Made by a program: the position numbers and the translations under genes. A DNA stretch of 64,000 bases from Meloidogyne chitwoodi (lineage: Eukaryota; Nematoda; Chromadorea; Rhabditida; Meloidogynidae): positions 2,294,001 to 2,358,000 of the forward strand of contig JACZZP010000007.1 of NCBI GenBank assembly GCA_015183035.1, read 5' to 3'. Under the pieces are notes generated by a model, which was not told the DNA's origin, made no database searches, and worked only from the letters and a program-made list of their open reading frames with translations. This document shows, piece after piece, positions 1-15,000 of the stretch (positions are counted from its first letter, which is position 1; every line of letters starts with the position of its first letter).

Positions 1-438
1 GTGATATCTAGTTTCTGTTCTTGTTGTTCTGCGCCTTTGTTTTTGAATTCTTTCTTCCTTTTTATTTGGCTCTGAAACAAAAAAATTAAATTTTTTACCA
101 AATTGTCTTTTTTTACTTGAACAAAAATAAATAAATAAAAATGTCATAAAAATTACTCAATTGAATAAAAAATCATTTTAATATTCGAAAAATTCAAAAT
201 TAAATAAAAAGTAAAATAAACCTTGTTTTACAGATTTTTTAAAAAATGGTTCAAGAAGTTCTCGTCTTTTCTTCTCATAACCTTTTTCAGTTATATCACC
301 TAAATTAAACAAAATAAATTTTTAAAATCAAATATAAAGAAAACCTTCAGTCAATTCCAAATCTAGTTGAGCTAATTTTTCTCTTATTTTTTCTGGTAAT
401 TTACAAATATCGATGGCATTGGAAGGAGTTGAAGTCAT
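1..438 (-). CDS. dip-2: DIP2 (disco-interacting protein 2) N-terminus, partial
   Basis: The gene runs off the left edge; only its first three coding exons are present (345-438, 232-299, 1-69). The ATG at 438 opens a peptide with LPEKIREKLAQLDLELTEG, then GDITEKGYEKKRRELLEPF, which is the DMAP1-binding domain that starts DIP2 proteins. The third exon gives RRRTTRTETRYH, matching the conserved basic stretch ending in RYH that follows in DIP2. The exon 3 acceptor must be the second AG (rev. complement of 70-71) to keep phase. DIP2 proteins carry two adenylate-forming domains further on and act in lipid metabolism and neuronal morphology; those domains lie outside this window. The DMAP1-binding motif makes the family call fairly firm, while the one-to-one orthology is inferred. 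Confidence 0.85.
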
Positions 439-2002
439 TTAATATAAATAAATAATTTTATCTAAAAATTTAATTTAAATAATTTATAAAAAAAGGTAAG
501 AATTGACAGGATTTTTGCAAGAAAAAGAGAAAAACATTGCATATTTATTGGAGTCCATTTAATCGTAGTCCACATATTCGCGAGAAAAGGCAAAACATTT
601 TTTTAATCTTCTTTTCGTTATTAAATTGAAAAATTAAAAACAAAACTTTAAAAACTTTTCAATAAACTTTTGACTGATAATATAAAAGTTGAATAAATAA
701 AAGAAGCAAAAAACATAAATATTAATAAAAGCAAATTTTTTATCTTTCATTGCGCGAAAAAAATATATTAAAAATATACCTGAATGACTCATACATCGAG
801 AATAATTTTTTTAAAAAGAAAAATAAATTAACTAAATATTTTTATAAAAAATATTCTACTCTTCCAAAATAGTAGTAGAGACAATCGATGATGAATGTGA
901 CTGATGGGTTGTTGTGAGGGCTCTGCTCTTTTCGTCGTTGAAAATATGTTTGTATAAATATTATATATTGTGGGTTTTGGTGAGATATATATAAACATAT
1001 ATTTATAAGTAAAAAAGCTAAATAATTAAAAAGGTAATGGATATTTAGATTGTTTAAATTTAATGGATTTTGTTTTTATACATGTCCATTTAATCGCAGA
1101 AGAGTAGTAAAATTACAAAATTTATTCTAATAGAAAGGCTATCCATCTTAAATAAAAAGACAGTCCTTTTAATATAAATGGGCATCAGAAAGCGTCTATT
1201 TACAAGACCTTTGATAAAAATGACCTTTAGAGTCTCTGTTACGAAAGATTAATTTTATAGGTAATTTTTATTTTCATTCAAATATTTGTTTTTTCCCTAT
1301 TTATAAATCACTTATTTATTTATTTATTAATAATTTTATTTACTTTAAAAAAAATCAGCAAAATTTTAAAATAAATAAATATATCTATTTTCATTGATCT
1401 CATCTTTCCTCAATAAACTCTTCAAAAAAAATTATTATAAAATTCCTCATTGATTTTAACTCTCTTTATACACCTATATAACGTTTTTCTTTTTTTTTAA
1501 AGAAAAAAAAAGAAAAACCTAAAAATAAGGGTCAATGGAGAACAATTGGTACAATTTTGGATGCAGCTATAGCTGCATCCAAATATTCATTTCTGATTGG
1601 TTGAATTTATCCACTTTATAATAATTTTTTTTTGGTCGTTAAAAATGCTTCTTTTTCACAAAAATTATTTTATTTACAAAATCTCGCTTCACACTTCTAA
1701 GATCACTCTTAAAGATTTCCGTTTATTTTATTTTTGATATTTCATTTCCAAAGAATAAAAATTTAAGTTTTGTTAATTTTGTGGTGAAAATGGCGATTAA
1801 CTGGCGATGTTTTTGCGTCCGAATTAAAAACAGCGAAATACTATAAAAACAGAGAAAAAGATAACTAAACAAGTTTCTTCTTTTAAATGCCAAAATTTTA
1901 TATATTTTTTTTAATTTTCTCAGTTAAATAACTTTTTGTTTTATCTTTCAGAGTAATTTTTTAATCTTTTTCTGCTTCCAAAGAGTTTTTACCAAAGAAA
2001 AA
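439..2002. other. Intergenic region between divergent dip-2 and dlc-1
   Basis: About 1.56 kb of AT-rich sequence between two divergently transcribed genes, so it should hold both promoters. I see no coding region. The phrase GTCCATTTAATCG occurs twice (553-565 and 1083-1095). At 1561-1581 there is a short perfect palindrome, GATGCAGCTATAGCTGCATC. The last 60 bases before dlc-1 contain TTTCAG, which could serve as a 5' UTR or trans-splice acceptor. Confidence 0.6.
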
Positions 2003-2768
<766 letters not shown>

Positions 2769-3041
2769 ATAAGTAAAGCTAAAGAATAAAAGAAAAAGGA
2801 GATCTTTTTTGTTTAATCGATAACATAAAAATACACAAATCGCTATTTTTTCCTCAACATTTTGATTAAAATAAATACTTAGTTGTTATTATATGAGAAT
2901 AAATATTTTTTCCTAAATTCTTTATTGTTTAATTGTTGCTTTTTATTTTGCTGACAATATTTATTGAAATATTTTTTCATTTTATTTGGAATTTTCTTTT
3001 GAATTCTTTTTTTTAATTTTTAGCTTTTATTTAAAATTAAA

Positions 3042-5880
3042 ATGAACTCTCAACCTAGACGGGTGATTGATGATGTTGATCAAGCTCTTTCACTTTTGGA
3101 TGGGAAAATTAAAAGAGAAGGGACTTTGTGTACTCATGGTCCAAAACAAAAATGCGTTGGTTGTCTTCCTCTCGATGTTTGTTTTTTTTTTAATTAATTT
3201 GGAGAATAATTAAATTAGAAGAGTTTTTGTTAAAAATTTAATGAATAATGTCCTTGGCATATTTTTTTTGTTTTTTTTTTAACTCTGGGGGTGTCCTTTT
3301 GTGACATTTTTATTTGTATATGTAAAAGATTATATTATTTTTGGTAACTTTATTTCTTCATTTTTAGCCTTATGATGAAAAATATTTGGCGGATAAAGGC
3401 ATTAAACACTTGTCTTTTCATTCTTATGTTCATAAATTATCTGATTTGCATGGAAAAGGAACACGTTCAAAAAATATGCTTGAAAACTTAAATTATCAGA
3501 TTGACTTGGATTGTCATCGTCATAGGCCTTTTCCTGAAGGAATTTGTACAAATTGTAGACCTCCTACTGTTACACTTACTCGACAGGTTTTTTTTAATTT
3601 ATAGTTTATTTTTATGTGTTATGATTACTGAAGAAAATGGGGCTTTTTTATTGACTAAATTTTGATAAAACTTTTTTTTTTAATTTTTTTTTTTTAAATT
3701 TCCTCTTTTTAAAGAGGAAAACAAGGGGGAAAACTTGGTAGAAGTGTTGAAATCTAAAGTTTAATATTTTAACTAAAAAATTTATAAAAAAAGCTCTCCT
3801 CTACTCTTCTATAGTCTTTGCGTTAAGAATAGGGTTTTTTCCTTTTTTTCGATTTTCTTAAAGATTTTTTGTTAAAATTTATTAATTCAATTTATAGCCA
3901 TTTCGTCATGTTGACAATATTGAATTTGAAAATGACACAATAGTTAATGAATTTCTCAATTTTTGGCGTCATTCTCTATGTCAACGTATTGGATTTTTAA
4001 TTGGAAAATATGAGCAATTTACTGAAGTTCCATTGGGCATAAAAGCAGTAGTAAGTGCAATTTATGAGCCTTTACAACATTGTACTGAAAATTCTGTTGT
4101 ATTTGATATAAATGATGAAAATTTGGAAGAAAATGATTTAAATGTTGCTGTTGATCAGCTTTGTTCATGGCTAGGATTGCAACGAGTTGGTTGGATTTTT
4201 ACTGATCTTTGGAATGAATCACGTACTTTGGGGACTGTTAAATGCATTAGAAATGAGGTTTCTTCTTTTAATTTTTTTTATTTTTTCCTTCCAAGTTTTT
4301 ATAGTTTTCCAGGGAAAATGTCCGCAACTTTTATCCGCAAATTTTTTTTTTAATTTTCAGGATTCCTTTTTACTCTCTGCTTCTGAATGCATAACTGCTG
4401 GTAGTTTACAATCAAAATTTAAAAATGCTACAAATTATTGTGATACAGGCTATTTTGGCTCTAAATTTGTTACTGTTGTTGCATCTGGAAATTCTGTATT
4501 TTTTTTTTAATCAAAAAATTTTTTTTATTATTTTATTAGAATAGAGAAGCTTGAGTTTTTAACGTCTTATAATTTAAATAAATTTCTTGGCCAAAAAAAA
4601 CTTTTTTTTTTATTTCTTGTTAAAGTAATGGGAAAGAGGGAATTCACTTTTTAATAATTTTAAAAAATTAAAAAAAAATCATTTTCAGTCTAAAGGCATA
4701 GACTTGCATGGTTATCAAGTCTCAAATCAATGCACAGCAATGGTAGAAGCTAATATTTTATGTCCAACAAAAACACATCCTGAATTAGCCTGGGCTAGAG
4801 AGAAGTCATTAAATGATAAACATTATATTACTTCGGTACAATACACGGTATGAATTTTAGAAAATTATTTTTTAATTAATTGTCCTTATTTTAAATTAAT
4901 TTTTAAGGAAAAAAATGAAAAAGGAGAAGAAACTTATCGTGATGGAAGGCCTATGCCTGTTGAATATTTACTTGTTGATGTTCCTTGTGGTGTTAGAAAA
5001 GTGCCCAATTATACATTACAAATTGTTCGTGGAAAAGAATTTTCAGTAGAAAATCGTTCACAAATTGGACAAACTCAGGTTTTTTTTCAATAATAAATAT
5101 CTTAAAGGGAAAATATGGAAAATTTAGTTTAAAATGTTTTTTGGTGAAAACACCCAAATATTTTAATTTAATTATTTTATTTTAAAATTCCACAAAAACA
5201 CATTTTTTATAGGGGAAAAGTCTCAAAAGTATTTTTTTTTAATTTTCTAGGAATTAAATGATGTTGCAAAATATTTAAAATTATTTAAATTACCTGATCA
5301 ATTTCTACAAATTGCTTCAAATTTTCATTTTCTTTTATTTTTATTTACAAATAAATTTGTAGAATTTCCAAAAGAAGAAATTAAAGAATTAGCACAAATT
5401 ATTTATAAAAAAGATGAAAATGAAGCTAAAAAATGGGCAAAAGAAAATACAAATTTTGCTACATTAATTGTGTTAATTGAAGAAATTGGAAGGCAACAAC
5501 CTCAAAATAATAATAATTCTTCAAAAATTAATAAAAATAATTTAACAAATGATAATAATGTCAGTGTAGCAGTGGGAGGAAGCAGTAATAGTAGTAGTAC
5601 TACTACTACTAGTAGTAATAATGGGAGAGGAGGAATAAATGGACAACAGCAGCAACAATTATTACCTGAATGGACATGTAAACATTGTAAGTCTTAAGAT
5701 TAAAAATGTTTCAAAAAAATTTGAAGCATGTTTCAAAAAATATGAAGCATGTTTCGGATAATCTGAAGCATGCTTCAACTAATATGAAGCTGAATTTGAC
5801 AACTTCATTTTTCAGGTACAATGTTAAATCCTCATAATTTGGTTGACTGTTCTATGTGTAATTTGCCTAGGAATGGGTAA
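3042..5880 (+). CDS. npl-4: NPL4, ubiquitin-binding cofactor of p97/CDC-48
   Basis: Eight exons (3042-3176, 3368-3586, 3898-4257, 4361-4495, 4689-4847, 4908-5078, 5251-5686, 5816-5880) join in phase to 559 residues. NPL4 with UFD1 recruits the p97/CDC-48 ATPase to ubiquitinated proteins for extraction from membranes and chromatin. Visible landmarks are the zinc-binding segment ([12 protein letters not shown], then [14 protein letters not shown]), the MPN-like core ([46 protein letters not shown]) and a C-terminal NZF/RanBP2 zinc finger with Cys536, Cys539, Cys550 and Cys553. The NZF is the ubiquitin-binding finger of animal NPL4. An Asn/Ser/Thr-rich insert (encoded at about 5510-5660) precedes it. 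The likely trans- or cis-splice acceptor TTTTTAG lies 18 bases upstream of the ATG. Confidence 0.95.
5707..5795 (+). repeat. Short tandem repeat in the last npl-4 intron
   Basis: A unit of about 24-25 bp built around ATGTTTCAAAAAATATGAAGC is repeated roughly three and a half times with drift, the last copy ending in CTAATATGAAGC. It fills most of the 129-bp intron between exons 7 and 8. No coding role is apparent. Confidence 0.7.
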
Positions 5881-6299
5881 TTATTAAAATATAGTTGAGA
5901 TGTTTTATTCTTCTTGGAAATGTAATTTTTTTTAATTTATTGCGCAAAAAGCAAATAAATATATTGGGTAAATTTATTTTTTATAATTTAAAAAAAAAAT
6001 TAATTTAAATAATATTTATTTTAAAAAAATAGAACAAAAAATTAATTTTATTTTTTGGGTATTTTAAATGAAAGGCTTTTGTATGTTTTAAGAGATAATT
6101 TTTGGGTTAATTTATTAGAGTAATTTTAGGAATTGATTAGAATATATATTATTTTTAATTATTTTTATGAAAATAGAGGATTTGGCTGGATAAAAAAATT
6201 ATTAAAAAAATATTTTTTTTCGGTCTTTAAATTTTTTCCTCTGCCAAAACCTCCAAAATAAAAATTAAAAAAAAAGGTAAAAAAAATTCCCTCTACTTT

Positions 6300-7813
6300 T
6301 CATTGTTTTTGCTGTAAAGAACGCAATTCTGTTCCATATAAAACATCCCCAATAGCTTTACGAGCCTCTAAAGCATCCAATGCTGAACGAGAAGAAATCT
6401 TTCTTAATGTTGCAGCAATGAAACGGCCAAAACAAGAAAATTCATCATTTTCAATATTATTATTATCTTCACAAAAGAAAGAAGAATTATTTCTAGTCTG
6501 TTCAAATATTAATTCATTGTTGTTTTTTGTTGTTGTTGTTGAAGTGTTAAAAGAAGAAGCAATGGCAGTTTCTGCGAGATTATCTAATGAGGAATGTGAA
6601 GTTTGTTGTTGTTGAATTGTTGAGTAGGCTAAAAGAAGAAATTATTAGGAAAAGATACGAAATACCAAAAATGTTTCAAAATGTCAAAAAAAATTTTGAC
6701 CAAAATAAGGTGTGTCCCCGACGGGCGGGGAGGACTTTAACGGGGAACGGGCGAAAAATGTTGACGGGAAGCTCCGGGGTTGGGGAGATATTATCAATTG
6801 TCGGGAACAACTCATAGGGGGGACTCTTTTAGATTTTTCGAGAAAAAAGCCCGTCGGGGGCACGGGACGCACCCTAATCAAAATATACCTTTCCATCCAC
6901 TATCATCATTATCCAAAAATGTATGTTGTTGTTGTGGCTGTTTTTGTAATGATTCTATTGAAGAAATGGTAAAAGGTGATGAATTTGTAGTATAACTATT
7001 ACTTTGTTCAATCTCTTTATTTTTATTTTTTTGGACAATTTCAATTTTTTGTGGAATTATTTCTGCTTTTTTCTCTTGTTTAATAGCAATTAAAATTGAA
7101 TTATTATTTTCTGATAAATTTTGATCATCAGCTTCAAATGGTGTAGGCAATGAAGAATCGTCTGGTGTTCTTTTTGAAGATACTCCCCCAATTGTAGTTT
7201 TTCCTTTCTTTTTAGGAGGTGGAGGAGGTAAGGGTGGAGTTGGGGCAGTGGGAAATTGAGATTCATTTGGACTGGAAAAAACATATTTTGTAATTGTAAA
7301 AATTTTTACAATTGTAAAAATTAAAAAAACAAACGGTCCAAAGTCAGCATGAGTCTGGGAATCATCATCAAGAAATTTCAGCCTAGTAAAATAAATCCAT
7401 CCAGGTTCATCAATTACAGCACCAGGATTAATTTCTTGTTGAGAATGAAGTTTTTTTCTCTTTCGCCGGTACATATCACGCAGATTTTTGAATTGAGTTC
7501 GAATTTCATCTTCTTAAATTTATTTTTTAATCCTATTAGACACCCAAAAGGGACTACCACGTCTTATAACGATATTTAACTATTCAAATATACTTACGCG
7601 AAAACGGCTTTTCTTCATATTTATTCAATTCTAATGTAATTAAGTTTAAGCATTCCCTTCTCTTTTCAACATTCTTAGCATCGTCGTCTTTGCTAGACCT
7701 TGAAAATTATAATAATTATTTTACTGAAAAAAAATTAAAAAAAACCATAAGCAGGGATATTTTTTGTATTCTTGAATAAGCCTCTCTCTTGAAAAGTCAT
7801 TCCAACTGGACAT
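6300..7813 (-). CDS. MADF-BESS domain transcription regulator
   Basis: Five exons (7746-7813, 7598-7698, 7335-7512, 6889-7271, 6300-6628) give a 352-residue protein in continuous phase. The N-terminus has the MADF (Myb/SANT-like) fold signature: FSRERLIQEYKKYPCLW, then ERRECLNLI, FKNLRDMYRRKRKKL and EPGWIYFTRLKFLDDD, over about residues 1-110. The C-terminus FGRFIAATLRKI...ALEARKAIGDVLYG (about residues 300-345) resembles a BESS protein-interaction motif. Between them lie a proline run, a Lys-rich stretch and Gln/Asn/Ser-rich sequence. MADF-BESS proteins bind DNA through MADF and self-associate or recruit partners through BESS. The target genes cannot be told. The exon 3 acceptor may be TTTAAG at 7513-7514 or three bases further in; both keep frame. 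Confidence 0.85.
6708..6875. mobile_element. GC-rich inverted-repeat element, copy 1 (MITE-like)
   Basis: A 168-bp island of much higher GC lies inside the last intron of the MADF gene. It starts AGGTGTGTCCCCGACGGG and ends GGGACGCACCCT, which are inverted relative to each other. Its interior (GGGGAGGACTTTAACGGGGA, then CGAAAAATGTTG) recurs in the same order in the element at 35985-36162. The size, ends and intronic location suggest a non-autonomous DNA transposon. No coding sequence is seen; superfamily not assigned. Confidence 0.7.
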
Positions 7814-8869
7814 GGAAAAATATTAAAAAAAAAATAAATAAAATTGGAATTAATTTTGAGAGATTTGTGTTTGTATTTTTAAAAGTAGCAGAGAGAAGCT
7901 ATGAGAGGTGCAAAAACATTATAGGTAAAATTAATGTATGTTCCTTTTTACGCTTGTAGTCAAATCAATCAATAATGTCGTTGGGTTGAAAATTCTACTT
8001 TTGCTTAAAAAACTTGTAAAATAAAATGAAAATTTTATTAAAAAATTTTTTTGGTGATCTTTTGGGTAAACTTGGAAAAATTTTATGTTTGGAATTTCAT
8101 GAAATTCGGTGTAATTAAATAAAAATTAATGACAAATATCTTTAAATATGAAGTTAAATCAAATTTGTCACATAAAAATTTTTATGAAGTTCCGGTGGTT
8201 CTAAATGGTCCATTTTTAAACCTTAAATTAGACAAAAATATTTAAGGAAAATATAAATAAATTTAGCTACGTAGTGTGACTATTCATAGGTCATAAAGAG
8301 AGAGAGTGATGTTAGACGCCAGCGAGAATCGCAGTTGGCGTCTGCCGCTGATTACATGTTAGAGCGACGAATGAAAGAAAAGGAGAGTAAACGTTGCTCG
8401 CTGGCGACTAACCACTTAGAGATTTCTCGCTGCTACGCATTGAGAGCAGCGGGAAGTAGTAAAGAGAATAAGTAGTCGCGCGAGACAAATCATCGACTAA
8501 AACTGCACATATCGCTACTAAAAAAAGGCAGCATGTAGTCTATACAGGACTTTGTTTTGTGTGTATAACAGACGTCGGCGTTTTTATCGTTCTCTCGCTC
8601 CATTGAATTATAGATTCTTGAAATCTTACATTATTAAGCTACACCATTTTAATTTTATTTTTCTCTAACTACACGAACAGTGGTAATACAATTACACTAA
8701 AACACAGACAGAAGAAAAATGAGAGAGTGTGTAAAAGGGAGAAAGCATGCTTTTTCTAATAATCATGAGTGCGTGTAAACTTGTGTATAACAGACGAGAA
8801 AGAAAAAAATTAGATTATTAGTTATTCAACCCACAATATCGAAAGTAGAGGATTTACCTGAAGCAAACC
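7814..8869. other. Intergenic region with a GC-richer block at 8290-8560
   Basis: About 1 kb lies between the divergent MADF gene and the micropeptide gene. The block 8290-8560 is clearly less AT-rich than its surroundings and has a perfect 8-bp hairpin (AGACGCCA at 8313 pairing with TGGCGTCT at 8336) and several GCTCGCTG/CAGCG words. The 15-mer TGTGTATAACAGACG occurs twice, at about 8560 and 8780. It could be a promoter block or a structured noncoding transcript; I see no open reading frame of note. Confidence 0.45.
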
Positions 8870-9098
8870 ATGGCAAAACTTGAAAGGCTGGTCATTTCAA
8901 AGGTTAGCTTCTTTAACAATCATTATTTAACTTAAAAATTTACAGGATGACATAATCAACGGACTTGGATACTTTTTTATCGTTATTTTTGTATCATTTT
9001 TGCTCTTTATCGGCTATGCAATATATAGAACCTTTTTTAGTGATATCGAAGACGAAGAAAAGGAAGAAATGTTAGAGAAAAAAGATTCAAAATCATAA
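8870..9098 (+). CDS. Single-pass membrane micropeptide, 61 residues
   Basis: Two exons (8870-8902, 8946-9098) join through a 43-bp intron with standard ends (AAG|GTTAGC ... TTACAG|GAT). The product is MAKLERLVISK-DDIING followed by a strongly hydrophobic segment (about residues 18-37, GYFFIVIFVSFLLFIGYAIY) and a short acidic-then-basic tail (EDEEKEEMLEKKDSKS). This is the layout of a small single-pass membrane protein with a charged tail. I do not recognise the family. Support comes from the clean intron, the hydrophobic segment and an A-rich start context; no homology is claimed. Confidence 0.6.
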
Positions 9099-9376
9099 AA
9101 TTCAATTATTTTTTTTAATTATTTGTATATTTGACAAGAAAAAAAATAAATACAGCTTAATTCAGAAATAATTACGTTGAAAATACAAATACATTAATAG
9201 TGTTAGAAATATCACAAATCAACCTAGAAACTTTATTATAATTAATAAGTTTAGTTAGACTCATTTTGTTCCTCATGCGCGCACTTAAAAAATAGAGAAC
9301 GAAGCAGAAACTAAAAAAGGATTAAATGTCTTTATTTAAACATATCGCCAAATTAAATATTTCTTTCGAAAAATTG

Positions 9377-9930
9377 AGCTTTTTGGTGGCCGAACCTTTC
9401 GTCAATGAACCATTCGTCAATGAACCTTTCGTCACTTAAGTCATATTTTTAAAAAACAAACAGGCAATCCCTTAATTTTATGTAACTCGGTACATATTTA
9501 ATTTTGTAAAACGTAAGTGGTACCATTCGATTCAGCTCGACGAGATGAATCGAATAGTATGTCTTTTTTCGCTGAAATGTTTTTTTTCAAAAAATAAAGT
9601 ACTTGATTAAAAATCATGGATAAAGTCAAATGTTAGACAAAATCTGAGTTCAGATTCGTAATCTCCGCCCCAATTTACCTCTAGAAACATGTTTTCAGAA
9701 TTATTTAACTTTTTTTCAATGGAATTTTGATTCATTGGAATTGTCAGTTTGTTTTTTAAAATGTGACTTAAGTGACGAAAGGTTCATTGACGAAAGGTTT
9801 ATTGACGAAAGGTATTGACGAAAGGTTCATTGACGAAAAGGTATTGACGAAAGGTTCATTGACGAAAGGTATTGACGGAAAGTTCATTGACGAATGGTTC
9901 ATTGACGAAAGGTCCGGGAACCAGCTTTTT
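9377..9930. mobile_element. Fold-back element with ATTGACGAAAGGT subrepeats
   Basis: The left end GGTGGCCGAACCTTTCGTCAAT is matched in inverted orientation by the right end (attgacgaaaggtccgggaacc), and the right arm contains about ten drifting tandem copies of ATTGACGAAAGGTTC. The element is flanked on both sides by the direct octamer AGCTTTTT (9377-9384 and 9923-9930), consistent with a target-site duplication. The core holds CATTCGATTCAGCTCGACGA, nearly the same as the core of the element at 45536-45833. The 9772-9960 open frame is only the repeat translated. Long arms and an 8-10 bp duplication suggest a Mutator-like fold-back element; that class is inferred. Confidence 0.7.
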
Positions 9931-9962
9931 TATTTTCAACGGAAAATTATGAGGGACTAGCA

Positions 9963-12056
<2,094 letters not shown>

Positions 12057-15000
12057 AACTTAAAAAGTTCAAAAAATGTTTAAAGACCAAAAGTTTGTTT
12101 TTAAATTTAATACTCAAGTGTTCCTTTATATGCTCATTCTTTACAATGTACTCAATTTGTTTTTTATAATACTCAAACATTTATAATATCTTTTTATTGC
12201 ACAAATGTTTCTCTTTTTTATTAGTACATAAATACACTTCACTTTCTTATAATTTAAATATTAATTTTTAAATTAAATTTTCATAACAATTTAATCTCTT
12301 CTTTATTTTTAACTAGTTAAAGGTCACTAAAAACTTTTTTTTATTATTTTAAAGTTTTTTTTTATTTTTTTAAATAATTTTAAGTAAAAATTTACATTTT
12401 TTTCAGTTTAAAATTTAAGTAAAAAATTTTTTTCCGCTAGGGAATTTATTAAAAAAAAAACTTCAAATATACATTATTTAACATTGATGAGCAACTACTA
12501 CACTAAACAACAATTGTGTATCCCATCAACTGAAAAAAGCCATTTTTGCAAGCCTCGGGGGATTTTGCCGTCTCTTTTTCGAGTTAAAAGTGATGGACGT
12601 AGTTAAAACATTTTTTAGTGTTATAGCAGCACAATATAATGGATACCCAAAAGATCGACACTTGAAAAATAGTGTTGATCTTTTTGATCTTGTTATGGTT
12701 GATCTTTTGGTGGTGGCCAGTTGGGTATGTTATTAATTATTTTAATTTTGATCTTTTGGGGTTGGTGTAATGGGTATAAACATGTTTTAAGTTTTGAGAC
12801 TTGATTTTTGGGTGTTGATATTTTGGGTTTTCCTTTCACTTCCTTCAATGATTTAACACCTACTAATCGTTTTGCTTCAGGGGGTGACTAATAGAAAAAG
12901 GAAGAAGCAAAAGAACAGTTCCCAAGAGAATTAAGTGTGTTTGTGTGTGTGCCACAAAAATGCAAATATAAAAATAAATGTAGATTTATTTAAATATTTT
13001 ATTAAATAATGGGAAAATATTTGACTTTTAAATTTGCAAAAATTGGCCCTGCCTTGCAGATTATAAACCACAGAACCAAAGATTGGGTGGGCCAAAAATA
13101 TAGACTAATAAAATTCCACAATTTATGAAAACTCGTAATAATGGCACCCCTTAAACAGTATTCTCTATTTTCAGAGTATTCAGATTCAACTGTCCCTCTT
13201 AATTCTTTTTATTATTCTCTCTTAAAAACAAAAAAAATAAGTTGAAGAGGTTCTCTCTTACCTTATTAATTTTTAATTTTTTTAAATTTGTCTTTAACTG
13301 CGCACTGACCAACCATTTTTACCCTAAAAGACCAAAATAAGAGAATAAAACCTTTAAAACAAAAAATATAATATTTTTTAAAAAGCTTATTCATTCAACA
13401 AAAATTGTGTTAAAAAAAGATTTATTTATTTATTGTGGCCAATTACACACAAAAACCTGTCTTTATACTCTTTTGCCCCTTTTTACATAAAGAAAATCTT
13501 CCTCACTTCTCCTCCTTTTATGGGTGATGAAAAGCCTTTTTACCTCTTTTCTTCTTTTTCCCTCTTTATTTTTACCTAGTTTTACTTTAATATGCAAAAG
13601 TACTTGCTTTTATTTATATTAATAAGAAAAAAATTATGTTACATCACACACTTAAGTATAATATTAACCAAAAAAATCAAGTTTGATGAAATAGAGAATA
13701 GAAGCTTTTATTATTTTAAGTTTGTAAAACTTAAAACTTGAAAATAGGCAGTTTCAAGTTTGTAAAACTTGAAAATAAGCTTGAACTTAAAATTGATACT
13801 TCAATTTAATCTCAAAACTTAAAAATAAACTTTGAATTATTAAAACTAAAAACTTGTTTAATCTTAAAACTTCAAAATAATCTTCTCTGACCAACATTTA
13901 TTTGTTTTTGCTTGTTTTTCACCTTTATTTTTCTCTAAATATTATTATTTTTTACCTTTTTATATGTTTATTTTTTTCCTTTGATTTTTTACTCTAATTA
14001 CTTCCTTTCTTAATATTTTTTCTTACATTAACACATTTTTACCTTAATTTTACTAATTTTCTGCTTATTTGTAAAAATTAAGCTTTACCATCTCTTTTAT
14101 TTTTTTGGCCTTTTACCTTTTTTTTATTATTTTTAATAATTTTAGAAGAAATTGTTTTTCTTTGATTTTCTTTTTTCTTTTTAATTCTATTTATTGACTG
14201 GTTAAAAGAAAAAAGAATATTTTTAAAAGGTTTTTAATGAGTGGATACAATTTGAACATTACCTAGATTATTACCTTTAATACTTTTTAGGATTATTAAA
14301 AAATTATTTAAAAAAGAAAATATTTTTAAAAATTGAAGTTTTTTTTTTAAATATTTTTTTTCTTCTTTTTTAATTTTATTTTCCCATTTTTACAAGAAAA
14401 TAAAAAATAAATAATAAAAATGTAAATCCTAGATTACCCCAAATTTATTTATTTATTTTATAAAAATTTAAAAAAAAGTAAATTATTTTTCTTTTTGTTC
14501 AAAACTTGTTACAAATCAATCTTTCTAATTTACCCTTTCTTTTAAGTACTTATATATTTAATATTTCTTGTAATTTTCTTTTTAGGGATTAAAAAGTTAT
14601 TTACTTATTTTTATTAAATGACAAATTTTAATTTTTTTCGTTTGTTGACATTTTGACATTTTTTTTTTATTTTTTACATTTTGACATTTTTTAAAAAATA
14701 TTAAATTTTATTTTCTTATATTTTTAATAAATAAAAATATAATCTTTAATTTAACCAAAAATAAAATAATTTTTTTTTATTGTTTAGAAAAATAAATCCA
14801 AACTAAAAATAAAATACAAGGCCAAGTGCCAATTGGCCTTCGCGCATAAATAAATAATTATTATAAATAAATAAATATAAATATACATTTTAAATATATT
14901 TATGATGAAAATGAGTGTAATCTGAGTATTTTTATTTATTTTCTTTAAAAATTGAAAAAAAAAAAATTATTTTTTTTTGACCAAAATTTTTTTGGCAAAA

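Noticed and set aside
6684..6995. Overlapping frames on both strands within the MADF gene intron
   Set aside because: They arise from the GC-rich inverted-repeat element and have no exon-compatible boundaries.
9772..9960. Open frame of 62 residues with KGSLTKG-type repeats
   Set aside because: It is the translated right arm of a fold-back mobile element; the arm has frame-breaking unit lengths and no start context.
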